A DNA stretch of 64,000 nucleotides from Myxococcales bacterium (GTDB lineage: Bacteria; Myxococcota_A; Polyangia; Polyangiales; JADJMO01). Of this stretch, positions 26,501 to 34,381 are shown in pieces. The notes under the pieces are model-generated. The model saw nothing but the letters and a program-made list of their open reading frames with translations. It had not been told where the DNA came from and ran no database searches. The stretch is taken from the NCBI GenBank assembly GCA_016709545.1, contig JADJMO010000004.1:248001-312000 (forward strand), given 5' to 3'. Made by a program: the position numbers and the translations under genes. Each line of letters opens with the position of its first letter. Positions within the stretch are counted from its first letter, which is position 1.

Positions 26501-27792
26501 TGTTCCCCAAGTCGGGGCCGATCCCCAAGGACGCCGTCGCGCAGGCCGCCGCGTTCGGCGTGGCGCGCATCGACGACAAGAAGGCGATCCCGCTGGCTCT
26601 GCGCCTCGTCGAGGCCATCGAGGCGGTGCCGGCCGAGATGCGCATCTACGGCGTGATCGCGCTCGGCAAGTCCCACGACAAGGCCCACGCGCCCACCCTC
26701 GAAGCCTTCCTCAAGAAGGGCGAGGGCGGCATGTACGGCCGCGCGGCGGCGCTGTGGGCGCTCTCCGAGATCGGCGAGGCTTCGTCGCTCCCGAGCATCA
26801 CCGCGCAGCTCGAGGCGATCGACCCCACCGTGCGCGCCTTCGCGCTGGTCGCCGTCGCGCGCTACGGCGTGCCCGCCGGCAAGGGCAAGAAGCCGATCGC
26901 CGAGCCGAACGAGGCCACGATCGGCGTCATCGCCGGCGCCACCCTCGATCCGGCCGAGCGCGTGCGCAAGGGCGCGGGCCTCGCGCTCGCCACGCTCTCC
27001 ACCCACGAACACCGGCCCATCCTGGAGCCGCTGCCCGTGCCCGAGGGCACCATCAACGCCGAGGCCGCGGTGCTGCCGCTCTTGCCTGCGCGCTTCACCG
27101 ACCTCGAGCTCGGGCATGCGCTCGTCACGTTCGAGAAGCCCATCACCCAGGCTGTCGTCACCGCGCTGCAGACGAGCAAAGATCGCGGCCTCGTGGCCCT
27201 CGACCTCATGCTCGCGCAGTCCGAGGGCGCCTCGTTCGGGGCCTTCACGCTCGCCAAGGGCGACGCCGGCAAGGACGCGCGCGCCGCGGCCGAGCGCATC
27301 GCCCTCGCGTCGGAGCCGTTCGTCGCGCGCCTGGTCCACCACCCCGAGATCGGCGTCGAGACCCGCGCGGTGCGCTGGCTCGGGCGGCGCGACGGCAAGG
27401 TGGTGCGCGAGGCCCTCGGCGACGCGCTCGAGAGCCCCAACGCCGAGGTGCAGCGCCTCGCGATCGCCGAGCTCGCGCAGCGCGGCGACGCGACCAACGT
27501 GGCCGGCCTCACCGCCGTGCTCGCGACCCACAAGGAGTGGTCGGTGCGGGCCGACGCGGCGCGCGCCCTCGGCCTCATCGGCAAGCGCGACGCGACGGCC
27601 GCGGTCGAGGCGCCGCTCGCCAAGGCGGCCAAGGCCGACAAGTTCGCCTTCGTGCGCGAAGCGGCGCTGCGGGGCCTCGCGGCTTCGGGGCGCCCCTCGG
27701 CCAAGGCCGCCCTGCTCGACGCGCAGACCAATGATCCCGAGCCGCGCGTGCGCGAGATCGCGAAGACCCTGCTCACGCCGGTGAGCCCTTGA
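23572..27792 (+). CDS. Large exported TPR and HEAT-repeat protein
   Basis: A 1406-residue protein beginning with a signal peptide (MRLRPLLFFAGALAFSGSAT, cleavage near VAHA-D). A Lys/Pro/Gly segment leads to a long solenoid of TPR-like helices (about 60-880; for example GDYYYQRGNTTKAKEIWKRL and YRSQQDFPRAIKEFRLALQH), then HEAT-type repeats (about 890-1400; LSDSDANQQRTAIEILAYVE, RADAARALGLIGKRDATAA). The first part is very Lys/Ala/Glu-rich. Such double solenoids act as scaffolds; the periplasm or outer surface is the expected place. The start at 23572 is chosen because the longer frame from 23518 hides the signal. Its stop overlaps the TTG start of the next lipoprotein (TTGA). Confidence 0.82.
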   Translation: MRLRPLLFFAGALAFSGSATVAHADFDPKGGKKKKPPVVVPGPGPGKPGKDPGEDPPTAKKDPIKKAAIIAMARPGEAGPVLKLAQLYRERDGSLDKGLAEWKKRADGYIPDAATEAKIAELEAKARKIDDDPKATPTEKEQAVKWREEAKALVKQTGTADEKWAARMAYAGLLKSDKRDALALVEYEACSKEKPDKAVVYLAIARLKQDANDLKGAYAAHEKALPLEKDKLEREATLRSLMELAVDLKDNVAAKKHHTDLVAQNKDSMTVRAELARTYFKKNQYDLAEKEYEEVAKAAAGDNRVYASALLDLGVCQVKQQKYETAVATLKKGLGVAGAEAGAKVRLLNALAEAYRAQNKIEELVADLEKQNPADADRQELIGKLAAEYDAEKGIKWLTKALASAPQRTDARILLIRLLKEQSKLDEAVKQYDLLIQYAKGQPQFTFELCDVLIGRGERPKCLAKLKAMEATAATNPEIQQRLASYYSQIGEDKLALALMESLAKKSADDPSYIVDLGDYYYQRGNTTKAKEIWKRLTVVVKPKAKGFTALGEVYLDHDMGEDALDAYKQAIEAAPGELAVQKGWAAALERNHKYIEAQGVWETILKRNDVDKLTRREARTHLVLLWLAQKKLPDQIKPLAASFAGPPVDLEAGRLLAEVQLHLRKLPDAEKTLRAIIEQAPGDVDARLVLERVLVQQGHVSDAMKILEELVKADPKGARAYYTRLASYALSIYKDEEALKWAAAAVELSPEDADGHKKLGEMYRSQQDFPRAIKEFRLALQHNPKLWLVYFELAELLLAQGDEVDADVLYRRVMRGSTDDELVANAIRFSAAINQKRGTLEVLETELLPLTLGNPQKVVYRRLLVEVYANLTAPLIAKVKIGGEGSDVARVKLQKIGQRGVQPLIDALSDSDANQQRTAIEILAYVENKSAGTPLFAFATQTTGATVADPSLRARAMIACGALRDPALLPKYEAYLFPKSGPIPKDAVAQAAAFGVARIDDKKAIPLALRLVEAIEAVPAEMRIYGVIALGKSHDKAHAPTLEAFLKKGEGGMYGRAAALWALSEIGEASSLPSITAQLEAIDPTVRAFALVAVARYGVPAGKGKKPIAEPNEATIGVIAGATLDPAERVRKGAGLALATLSTHEHRPILEPLPVPEGTINAEAAVLPLLPARFTDLELGHALVTFEKPITQAVVTALQTSKDRGLVALDLMLAQSEGASFGAFTLAKGDAGKDARAAAERIALASEPFVARLVHHPEIGVETRAVRWLGRRDGKVVREALGDALESPNAEVQRLAIAELAQRGDATNVAGLTAVLATHKEWSVRADAARALGLIGKRDATAAVEAPLAKAAKADKFAFVREAALRGLAASGRPSAKAALLDAQTNDPEPRVREIAKTLLTPVSP

Positions 27793-28290
27793 GGCGAGGG
27801 CTCGCGCTCGGCGCCTTCGCCGTCGCGGCCCTCGGCTGCGCCGACACCGCTCGCTTCTCCAACGAGCCGGGTGAGCTGGTGCGGCACCGTCGCCTCCGCG
27901 AGCTTCGTGCGGGCCGGCATCCCCGAGGGCACCAAGCTGCGCCTCGTGCTCGACGCCGACCGCCTGCAGACCGCGCCCGGCCAGATCTGGACCAGCGGCT
28001 TCACGAGCGGCGAGAAGTTCACCGCCGCACGCCTCGAGGTGATCCCGCAGCTGCTCCACGATCCGCTCTCCACGCTCTCCTTCGGCGAGGGTCGCGTGAA
28101 GAACGCGCTGGCGGTCGCCGAGCTCGGCGCCACGCAGGTGTTCGTCGTGCTCTCGCTGCTGCAGTCGGGCGAGGTCGAGGTGCGCATCCTCCGCGGCGCG
28201 GGCACCAGCACGTCCACGCCGATCCAGCCCCCGCAGCTGTTCGGGGTCTTCCGCCTCACGCGCGAGAAGGGCGACTGTGGTCTGAACTAG
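27789..28290 (+). CDS. Small lipoprotein, frameshifted after the signal peptide
   Basis: The TTG at 27789 opens MRRGLALGAFAVAALGC, a good lipoprotein signal, and the mature part begins ADTARFSNEPG. The frame then turns to noise, while a second frame from 27871 carries the natural continuation (SWCGTVASASFVRAGIPEG to the stop at 28290). Removing one G from the run at 27869-27871 joins the two into about 166 residues. The mature domain is beta-rich (KLRLVLDADRL, EVEVRILRGAG) and unrecognised. The overlap with the TPR/HEAT gene suggests the two act together at the envelope. Confidence 0.68.
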
Positions 28291-28334
28291 CTTGAACTGG
28301 GGGCCTGAACCAGGGTTGCTTGGTTCGCGCTGCG

Positions 28335-28661
28335 TCACCCGAGCTGGCACTGGCCTTCGAACTGGACACCCTTCTCGATGCTGATCTGCGGGGCTTGCAG
28401 GTTGCCGACGACCTGCGCCGGCGCGCGGACCTCGATCGCGCGGTGCGCGCGGATGTTCCCGAACACCGCGCCTCCCTGCACGATGCAGGTGCCCACCTCG
28501 ATCTCGGCGTGCACCTGCGCGCCCTCGGCCACGACCAGCGTGTCGTCGCTCTTGACCTCGCCCCGGAGCTCACCCTCGATGCGGACCACCCCCTCGAAGA
28601 CGAGCCGGCCCTCGAAGCGACTCCCGGGGCCGATCAGGGTCGTGATCTCAGTGCTGCTCAT
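28335..28661 (-). CDS. Bactofilin (polymer-forming cytoskeletal protein)
   Basis: A compact 108-residue bactofilin. The beta-helical core shows the hexad-like rhythm of the family: GSRFEGRLVFEGVVRIEGEL, SDDTLVVAEGAQVHAEIEVG, GNIRAHRAIEVRAPAQVVGNL. Bactofilins polymerise without nucleotide and organise cell shape, chromosome-segregation proteins or pili in myxobacteria. Short N- and C-terminal tails (about 13 residues each) flank the core. It is transcribed alone, convergent with the lipoprotein gene and divergent from the outer-membrane protein gene. Which bactofilin paralogue (Bac) it corresponds to cannot be said. Confidence 0.9.
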   Translation of the reverse strand: MSSTEITTLIGPGSRFEGRLVFEGVVRIEGELRGEVKSDDTLVVAEGAQVHAEIEVGTCIVQGGAVFGNIRAHRAIEVRAPAQVVGNLQAPQISIEKGVQFEGQCQLG

Positions 28662-28886
28662 GCGATCACCTAGCCTAGTGGAAAGTTCCGACCACGCGGA
28701 GTCCCGGGGTCGAGCGGCGTCACGAAGCGCACAAGGGGCTTGGTCTCCCGCTGTCAGCAGGGTAACGAATGCGGCTCCCGGGGGCCCGAGCCCCGATTTC
28801 CTGCAGTTCTGCTGCCGGAACGCTTCTTGCTGTGGTGTGCCGTCCGCGTGAGCCCCAGGAGGGGATCGCGCCCGCAGGAGTCGATG

Positions 28887-30221
28887 ATGCGCAAGGGTTC
28901 TCTTCTCGGTCTCGGATTCGTCGGACTCGCCGCTGGTTTCGGCGCGCTCCTGCTCACGCCCGCCGCGCGCGCCCAGGGTGATGGCGCGGCGCCGGCCGCC
29001 ACCGGCGCGGCCTCGGTCGCGCCGCCGGCTCCGTCGGGCGAGACCCCGCCCGCGCCTGCGAGCACCGAGGACCCGAGCAAGAAGAAGGCGGCCGCCACCG
29101 GGGACACCACCCCTGCCCCCGCGGCCACGGGCGGCGTGACCGTGAGCGTGGGCACCGGTGGGACCGGCGACCCGAGCAAGAAGGACGAGGGCGCGAAGGC
29201 GGCCCCCGCGAAGGACGAGGCGGCGCCCGCCCCGAACCCGTTCCGCGGCTCGATCCTCATCCTCGACCAGTCGATGACGGCGGTCAGCTTCAGCAAGGGC
29301 GCCCAGCTCACCCCGCAGTCGCTCTACGAGTGGTGGATCAGCCCGCGTGTGAACTACAACTTCGAGTCGGTGAAGGGCCTCCGCGTCACGCTCCGTCAGG
29401 ACGTGTTCAAGGAGTGGACCAACACCCAGGACGACTTCCAGTCCAAGAACGAGTGGCGCTACACCGACACCTGGCTCTCGGCCGGCTACGGCATGCCGCT
29501 CAAGATGATCAGCGACAAGACCCGGCTGGGTGTGGGTGTCACCTTCCGGCCCGGCATCTCCAAGTCGTCCCGCGTGGCGGGGCAGTACTTCACCCTCGGT
29601 CCGAGCGCGAACATCAGCCACTCGTTCGAGCTCGCCGGCGAGAAGGCCCGGTTCTTCAAGTCGTTGAACGTGTCGGCGTCGGGCCTGTATCAGCACGCCT
29701 TCACCAAGTGCAACACGGCGTGCAACCTCGGTGACGACAACCTGCAAGCTCGCATGGGCGCCAACGGGCAGGTGGTCCAGGACAGCCAGGTCCGCTTCGG
29801 GACGCTCACGGGCAACACGCTCCTCAGCGCCCTGAACTTCGGCGTCGAGATCATGGATCACCTCGAGTTCGACTTCTCGGCGATCTACATCTCGAGCTTC
29901 TCGTACGCGCCGAGCCAGGCCACGCTGGCCGATGGCACTGTCGTGCCCCGCAGCGAGGCGGACACGCGCTTGCGCCAGTCGAGCTGGTACCTCCTGATGC
30001 TGAACTACGGCGTCACCAAGGAGCTCGACCTCACGCTCGGCTACTACAACTTCTCCAGCGTGCTCCAGCCGAACGGCAACTACCGCAACCCGTTCTACAG
30101 CCCTGACGGTGCGCGCTTCTTCTTCGACATCATCATCCACCTCGACGCCGTCTGGGACGACATCACCGGCGCCGACAAGAAGAAGGGTGGCAAGGGGACG
30201 GGCTCGGGCCGCGTCTTCTGA
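28887..30221 (+). CDS. Putative outer-membrane beta-barrel protein
   Basis: A 444-residue protein with signal peptide (MRKGSLLGLGFVGLAAGFGA, cleavage near ARAQ), a 100-residue Ala/Pro/Lys/Thr linker and a C-terminal domain of alternating amphipathic strands (YEWWISPRVNYNFESVKG, YTDTWLSAGYGMPLKM, LMLNYGVTKELDLTLGYYNF), as expected for a barrel of about 12-14 strands. It ends RVF, close to the terminal aromatic of outer-membrane barrels. ATGs occur at 28884 and 28887; GGAG six bases before the second favours 28887. No specific family could be named. A peroxiredoxin gene starts three bases after the stop. Confidence 0.72.
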   Translation: MRKGSLLGLGFVGLAAGFGALLLTPAARAQGDGAAPAATGAASVAPPAPSGETPPAPASTEDPSKKKAAATGDTTPAPAATGGVTVSVGTGGTGDPSKKDEGAKAAPAKDEAAPAPNPFRGSILILDQSMTAVSFSKGAQLTPQSLYEWWISPRVNYNFESVKGLRVTLRQDVFKEWTNTQDDFQSKNEWRYTDTWLSAGYGMPLKMISDKTRLGVGVTFRPGISKSSRVAGQYFTLGPSANISHSFELAGEKARFFKSLNVSASGLYQHAFTKCNTACNLGDDNLQARMGANGQVVQDSQVRFGTLTGNTLLSALNFGVEIMDHLEFDFSAIYISSFSYAPSQATLADGTVVPRSEADTRLRQSSWYLLMLNYGVTKELDLTLGYYNFSSVLQPNGNYRNPFYSPDGARFFFDIIIHLDAVWDDITGADKKKGGKGTGSGRVF

Positions 30222-30224
30222 GGC

Positions 30225-30734
30225 ATGAGCGACGGTTCGCGCGACGGCACGATCCAGCCAGGGATCGAGGCGCCGGATTTCGAGCTGCCTTCGAGCTTGC
30301 CCGCAGACAACGGCAAGCCGGGGCGGCTCGTGCGCCTGTCCTCGTATCGTGGTGAACGCGCGGTCGTCCTCGCCTTCTACCCGCTCGACTTCTCCCCGGT
30401 GTGCTCGGGCGAGAACGCCTGTTTCCAGAAGTCCCTCCGCAAGTACGAGGAGGCGGGCGCCCAGGTGCTCGGCATCAGCGTCGACAGCGAGTGGTGCCAC
30501 GCGGCGTTCGCCAAGGAGCTGGGCCTCGCCTATCCGCTGCTCGCCGACTTCCACCCCAAGGGCGAGGTCGCCAAGAAGTACGGCCTCTACCTCGAGGAGT
30601 GGGGCATCTCCGCCCGCGCCACCGTCGTGGTCGACCGCGCCGGCGTCGTGCGGATGCTCAAGGTCCAGCAGATCCCCGAGCCCCGTGAGAACGAGCGCAT
30701 CCTCGCGTTCGTCGCTTCGTTGCAGACCACCTGA
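30225..30734 (+). CDS. Peroxiredoxin (AhpC/TSA, AhpE or Bcp-like)
   Basis: A 169-residue thiol peroxidase that reduces hydrogen peroxide and organic peroxides. The domain opens IEAPDFELPSS, and the peroxidatic Cys60 sits in YPLDFSPVCSGENACF; Cys66 is a candidate resolving residue, as in atypical 2-Cys enzymes. Later sequence (YPLLADFHPKGEVAKKYGLY, RATVVVDRAGVVR) is typical. There is no signal peptide. It directly follows the barrel-protein gene and precedes uppS by about 60 bases. The electron donor is unknown. Confidence 0.9.
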   Translation: MSDGSRDGTIQPGIEAPDFELPSSLPADNGKPGRLVRLSSYRGERAVVLAFYPLDFSPVCSGENACFQKSLRKYEEAGAQVLGISVDSEWCHAAFAKELGLAYPLLADFHPKGEVAKKYGLYLEEWGISARATVVVDRAGVVRMLKVQQIPEPRENERILAFVASLQTT

Positions 30735-30796
30735 CGCCGGTCGTTCTCGGGAAGGCCCCCGCGCCCGTCGGGCGTTCTGTACTGCATCGCGCGCCG

Positions 30797-31594
30797 ATGC
30801 TAATCCGCCCGTCTTCCGTGAACGAGAGCGACACCACCCTCGAGGTCCGCGGGCTCCCGAGCCACATCGGCATCATCATGGACGGCAACGGCCGCTGGGC
30901 CCAGCTGCGCGGCCTCGACCGCAGCGTGGGGCACCGCGAAGGGTCCGCCGCCGTTCGCCGCATCGTGCGCGCCACCCGCCGCCTCGGCATCAAGGCCCTC
31001 ACCGTCTATGCCTTCTCCGAGCAGAACTGGGAGCGCCCGGAGCTCGAGGTGTCGGCGCTCATGCGGCTCCTCGAGGACTACCTCCTCAGCGAGCGCGAGG
31101 AGCTGCTCGACACCGGCATCCGCCTGCAGGCCATCGGCAACCTGGGCCGCCTCCCGCGCTTCGTGCGCGCCGTACTCGATCCCCTGCGCAGCGACACCGC
31201 GCGCAACGACGAGATGACCCTGACCCTCGCGCTCTCCTACGGCGGTCGCGAGGAGATCGCCACCGCCGCGCAAGACCTCGCGCGCGACGTGCTGTCGGGC
31301 CGCATCCGCGCCGACGAGATCACGCCCGACGCGCTGCGGGTCCGCATGCCCTCCCTCGCGGTCGGCGACCCCGACCTCGTCATCCGGACCGGCGGCGAGC
31401 AGCGCATCAGCAACTTCTTGCTCTACGGCCTCGCGTACGCCGAGCTCGTCTTCTCCGACAAGCTCTGGCCCGATTTCTCCGCGCACGATCTCTACACCGC
31501 GATCGCGGCCTATCAGCGGCGCGAGCGGCGCTACGGCAAGGTCGGCCGCACCGCCACCTTCGCGCCCCCGCCCAACGACGCGCCCAGTTCCTAG
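30797..31594 (+). CDS. uppS: Isoprenyl transferase (undecaprenyl diphosphate synthase)
   Basis: This 265-residue cis-prenyltransferase condenses farnesyl diphosphate with isopentenyl diphosphates to make the C55 carrier for peptidoglycan and surface polysaccharides. Signatures are complete: HIGIIMDGNGRWAQ with catalytic Asp29, VYAFSEQNWERP, and DLVIRTGGEQRISNFLLYG. The length is slightly above the family average because of a roughly 20-residue N-terminal extension; an internal start is possible. Its TAG stop lies in the first unit of a tandem repeat, convergent with the E2 gene. Confidence 0.95.
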   Translation: MLIRPSSVNESDTTLEVRGLPSHIGIIMDGNGRWAQLRGLDRSVGHREGSAAVRRIVRATRRLGIKALTVYAFSEQNWERPELEVSALMRLLEDYLLSEREELLDTGIRLQAIGNLGRLPRFVRAVLDPLRSDTARNDEMTLTLALSYGGREEIATAAQDLARDVLSGRIRADEITPDALRVRMPSLAVGDPDLVIRTGGEQRISNFLLYGLAYAELVFSDKLWPDFSAHDLYTAIAAYQRRERRYGKVGRTATFAPPPNDAPSS

Positions 31595-31631
31595 AGACGC
31601 GTCGTTCCTAGAGGCGCGTCGTTCTCTAGAC
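31587..31631. repeat. Tandem 17-bp repeat spanning two convergent stop codons
   Basis: Units GTTCCTAGAGACGCGTC (31587-31603) and GTTCCTAGAGGCGCGTC (31604-31620) are followed by a partial third copy GTTCTCTAGAC. The TAG stop of uppS (31592-31594) and the TAG of the E2 gene (31626-31628, complement) both lie inside it. Outer CTAGAG and CTCTAG words form an inverted pair, so the element could fold as a bidirectional stem, though no T-run is present. Confidence 0.65.
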
Positions 31632-33029
31632 CTCGAACTCGCCCTTCTCGAGCAGATCGCGGATCCGCCAGAGGAACGCGTTGGCCGCGACGCCGTCGAC
31701 CACGCGGTGGTCGTAGCTGAGGGCCATGTACATCACGGGGTGGACGACGATCGCGTCGACCCCACCGGCCTCGACCACCACCGGCCGCTTCTTGAGCTCG
31801 CCGATGCGGAGGATGCCGACGTTGGGCTGCGAGATGATCGCGCCGCCGAACAGGTTGCCCTTCAGCCCGGGGTTGCTCACCGAGAAGCTCGCGCCGGCGA
31901 GGTCGTCGGGGGTGAGCTTGCCGTCCCGCGCCTTGGCCGCGGCGTCGTCGATCGCGAGCGCCATGCCGCGCACGTTGAGGCCATCGGCGCGCTTGATCAC
32001 GGGGACGACCAGGCCATCCTTGGTGTCCACGGCGATGCCGATGTTGATGTCGCGCAGCAGCACGTAGGCGTCGTCGAGCACCCGCGCGTTGAGCGACGGG
32101 TTCTCCTTGAGCGCCAGCGTGGTCGCGTGGGCGATGAACGCGAGGTAGGTGAGGCCGACGCCCTCCTTCTTGTAGCGATCCTTGTGGGCGTCGCGCAGCT
32201 TGGAGGTCGCGTGCATGTCCACCTCGGCGACCGTCACCACCTGCGGGGCGACGTTCTTCGAGTAGACCATGTGCGCGGCGGTGATCCGGCGACGGCGCGA
32301 GAACGGGACGACCTTGTCACCCGGCTTCTCCACGTACGGCGGCACCTTGAAGGCGCCGTAGCCGACGCCCGGGATCGGCGGCACGTAGACCTGACGACCA
32401 TCGGCCATCGCGGCCTGCAGCAGCGAGGTGAGCTCGCCCGCGTTGCCGCTGCGCGCCGACACCGTCGGGGGCGTCGGGGTCGCGCCGAGCGGGGCCACGC
32501 GCGGCGGCGCCGGGGTCGCGCCGACCGGCTGCACGCGCGGCGGCATCGGGGTGCCCGTCATGGGCAGGCCCACCGGGAGGGCCTGGGCCGCGCGCACGAC
32601 GTCTTCCTTGGTGACGCGCCCGTGCTCACCGGTGCCCGTGATCTGCGTCGGGTCGACGCCCATCTCGCGCGCGCTGCTCCGCGCCGCCGGACCCGCCAGC
32701 GCTCCGCCGAAGGCCGACTGGCCCGGCGGAGGACTCGGGCTGGCCACGGATGCCGGAGCAGCCGCGGCTGTGGGCGCCGCGACCTTGCCGTCGCCGGGCT
32801 CTACGAGGCAGAGCAGGGACTTCACCGGTACGGTCGCGCCTGCCTGCACGACGATCTTCACGATGGTGCCCGCCGTGGGCGAGGGCACCTCGGTGTCTGC
32901 CTTGTCGGTGGCCACCTCGAGCAGCGCCTGCTCGCGGGCGACGACGTCGCCCTCCTTGACCAGCCACTTGGTAATCGTGCCTTCGGAGACGCTCTCGCCC
33001 AGCTGCGGGAGGGTGACTTCGACCGTCAT
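31626..33029 (-). CDS. Dihydrolipoamide acyltransferase E2 of a 2-oxoacid dehydrogenase complex
   Basis: A 467-residue E2. The lipoyl domain (1-78) has the lipoylated Lys43 in VATDKADTEV. A Pro/Ala/Ser linker leads to an E3-binding domain (about 115-150, SSAREMGVDPTQITGTGEHG), a second linker of PPRVxPVGATP-like units, and the catalytic domain (about 235-467) with the active-site His441 in YDHRVVDG. It transfers acyl groups from E1 to CoA. Sequence cannot tell 2-oxoglutarate from branched-chain or pyruvate substrates, and no E1 or E3 gene is adjacent, so no symbol is given. One lipoyl domain is present. The start at 33029 begins TVEVTLPQLGESV, the canonical opening. Confidence 0.9.
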   Translation of the reverse strand: MTVEVTLPQLGESVSEGTITKWLVKEGDVVAREQALLEVATDKADTEVPSPTAGTIVKIVVQAGATVPVKSLLCLVEPGDGKVAAPTAAAAPASVASPSPPPGQSAFGGALAGPAARSSAREMGVDPTQITGTGEHGRVTKEDVVRAAQALPVGLPMTGTPMPPRVQPVGATPAPPRVAPLGATPTPPTVSARSGNAGELTSLLQAAMADGRQVYVPPIPGVGYGAFKVPPYVEKPGDKVVPFSRRRRITAAHMVYSKNVAPQVVTVAEVDMHATSKLRDAHKDRYKKEGVGLTYLAFIAHATTLALKENPSLNARVLDDAYVLLRDINIGIAVDTKDGLVVPVIKRADGLNVRGMALAIDDAAAKARDGKLTPDDLAGASFSVSNPGLKGNLFGGAIISQPNVGILRIGELKKRPVVVEAGGVDAIVVHPVMYMALSYDHRVVDGVAANAFLWRIRDLLEKGEFEV

Positions 33030-33106
33030 TCTGGGCGCGACGAATACACCTTTCCCTCACGGATCGCCACGCTGCGCGTCCGCTCACTGTGATAGCTTGC
33101 TGCTCC

Positions 33107-34381
33107 GTGGGGCGGTTCGGGCGACCAACGGCGAGGGGATTCGTCGCGCGCGCTGCGGGGATCGGCCTCGTGGCGTGGGCTTCGAGCGCGCACGCGGCCC
33201 CCCAGGATCTGTTCGGCTTCGGCGCGCGGAGCGCGGCCATGGGGGCCACCTCGGCCGCCGCCGCCGAGGGCTACGAGGCCGTCTTCGGCAACCCGGCGCT
33301 CCTCGCGGACACCCGCGAGAAGTCGCTCACGCTCGGGCTGAACTTCGCCCGCCACTTCCTCCACGCCGACACCGCGGATCGCGCGCGCTCGCTGCCGACC
33401 GATCCGATGAAGACCATCACCATCGGCGCGGCGCTGCCCATCCCGCTCGGTGGCGTGCTGCGCGACCGGATCACCTTCGGCGTCGGCTTCCTCGATCCGG
33501 TCAAGTACCTGGTCCGCGCCAAGATCCTGTACCCCGAGACCCACCAGTTCCCCATCATCGCGCCGCGCGTGCAGTCGCTCGCCATCATCCTCGGCCTCGG
33601 GGCGCGCATCGGCGATCGCCTGTACGTCGGCGGCGGCTTCGAGGCCCTCGCCGCGCTCGTCGGCACCATCGACATCCGCCTCGACGCGACGGGCCGCGTG
33701 GGCTCGCGCACCGACGACCAGGTGGTCGCCGCCTACGCCCCCATCTTCGCCGCCGCCTTCGATCTGAGCCCCAAGCTGCGGCTCGGCGCCACGTTCCGCG
33801 GCGAGCTCATCGGGCGCTTCGCGGTGCTCATCCGCGCGCAGGATCTGGGCATCCCGCTGCCCGACTTCAACGTCGCCGGCATGGCCCAGTACATCCCGCG
33901 CCAGCTGCAGCTCGAGGTGCGGTGGCTCGAGCGGCGCACCACGATCGCGCTCGGCGTGCTCGCCCGCCAGTGGAGCCGCTACCCCGGCCCCAACGAGCCC
34001 ACCGTGTCGCTCAACCAGGAGTACGGCACGGGCTCGCCGCCGTTCTCCGCGCACGACACCCTGTCGCCCCGCATCGGCGTCGAGCACGTGCTCCCGCTCG
34101 GCGGCAAGGCGAGCCTGCGCCTGCGCGGTGGCTACATCTTCGAGCCGTCGCCGCTCGACGAGCAGACCGGCAAGGACAACCTCCTCGACGCGACGAGGCA
34201 CGTGGTCACCGCCGGCGTCGGCGTGCTCGGCGGCCAGAGCCTGCCGTTCTCGGTCGACGTCTACGCGCAGGCCCACCTGCTCGCGACCCGCGTGCACCAC
34301 AAGGACTCCGAGAGCGGGCCCGACGTCACGAGCTCGGGCTCCATGTTCGCGGTCGGCATCGCCACCGGGGTGCGGTTCTGA
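33107..34381 (+). CDS. FadL-like (OmpP1 family) outer-membrane protein
   Basis: First gene of a coupled trio. The 424-residue product has a signal ending SSAHA-A and a mature N-terminus FGFGARSAAMGATSAAAAEG, then FGNPALLAD, the luminal-hatch signature region of FadL/TodX-like hydrophobic-compound transporters. Amphipathic strands continue to a terminal GVRF aromatic end. GTG at 33107 is preferred; a GTG at 33089 gives six more residues. Family members take up fatty acids or aromatic hydrocarbons by lateral diffusion; the ligand here is unknown. The stop TGA overlaps the next ATG. Confidence 0.8.
   Translation: MGRFGRPTARGFVARAAGIGLVAWASSAHAAPQDLFGFGARSAAMGATSAAAAEGYEAVFGNPALLADTREKSLTLGLNFARHFLHADTADRARSLPTDPMKTITIGAALPIPLGGVLRDRITFGVGFLDPVKYLVRAKILYPETHQFPIIAPRVQSLAIILGLGARIGDRLYVGGGFEALAALVGTIDIRLDATGRVGSRTDDQVVAAYAPIFAAAFDLSPKLRLGATFRGELIGRFAVLIRAQDLGIPLPDFNVAGMAQYIPRQLQLEVRWLERRTTIALGVLARQWSRYPGPNEPTVSLNQEYGTGSPPFSAHDTLSPRIGVEHVLPLGGKASLRLRGGYIFEPSPLDEQTGKDNLLDATRHVVTAGVGVLGGQSLPFSVDVYAQAHLLATRVHHKDSESGPDVTSSGSMFAVGIATGVRF

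Noticed and set aside
25819..28350. An 843-codon minus-strand frame antisense to the TPR/HEAT gene
   Set aside because: High GC leaves long antisense frames open; its composition is low-complexity and it has no domain signature.
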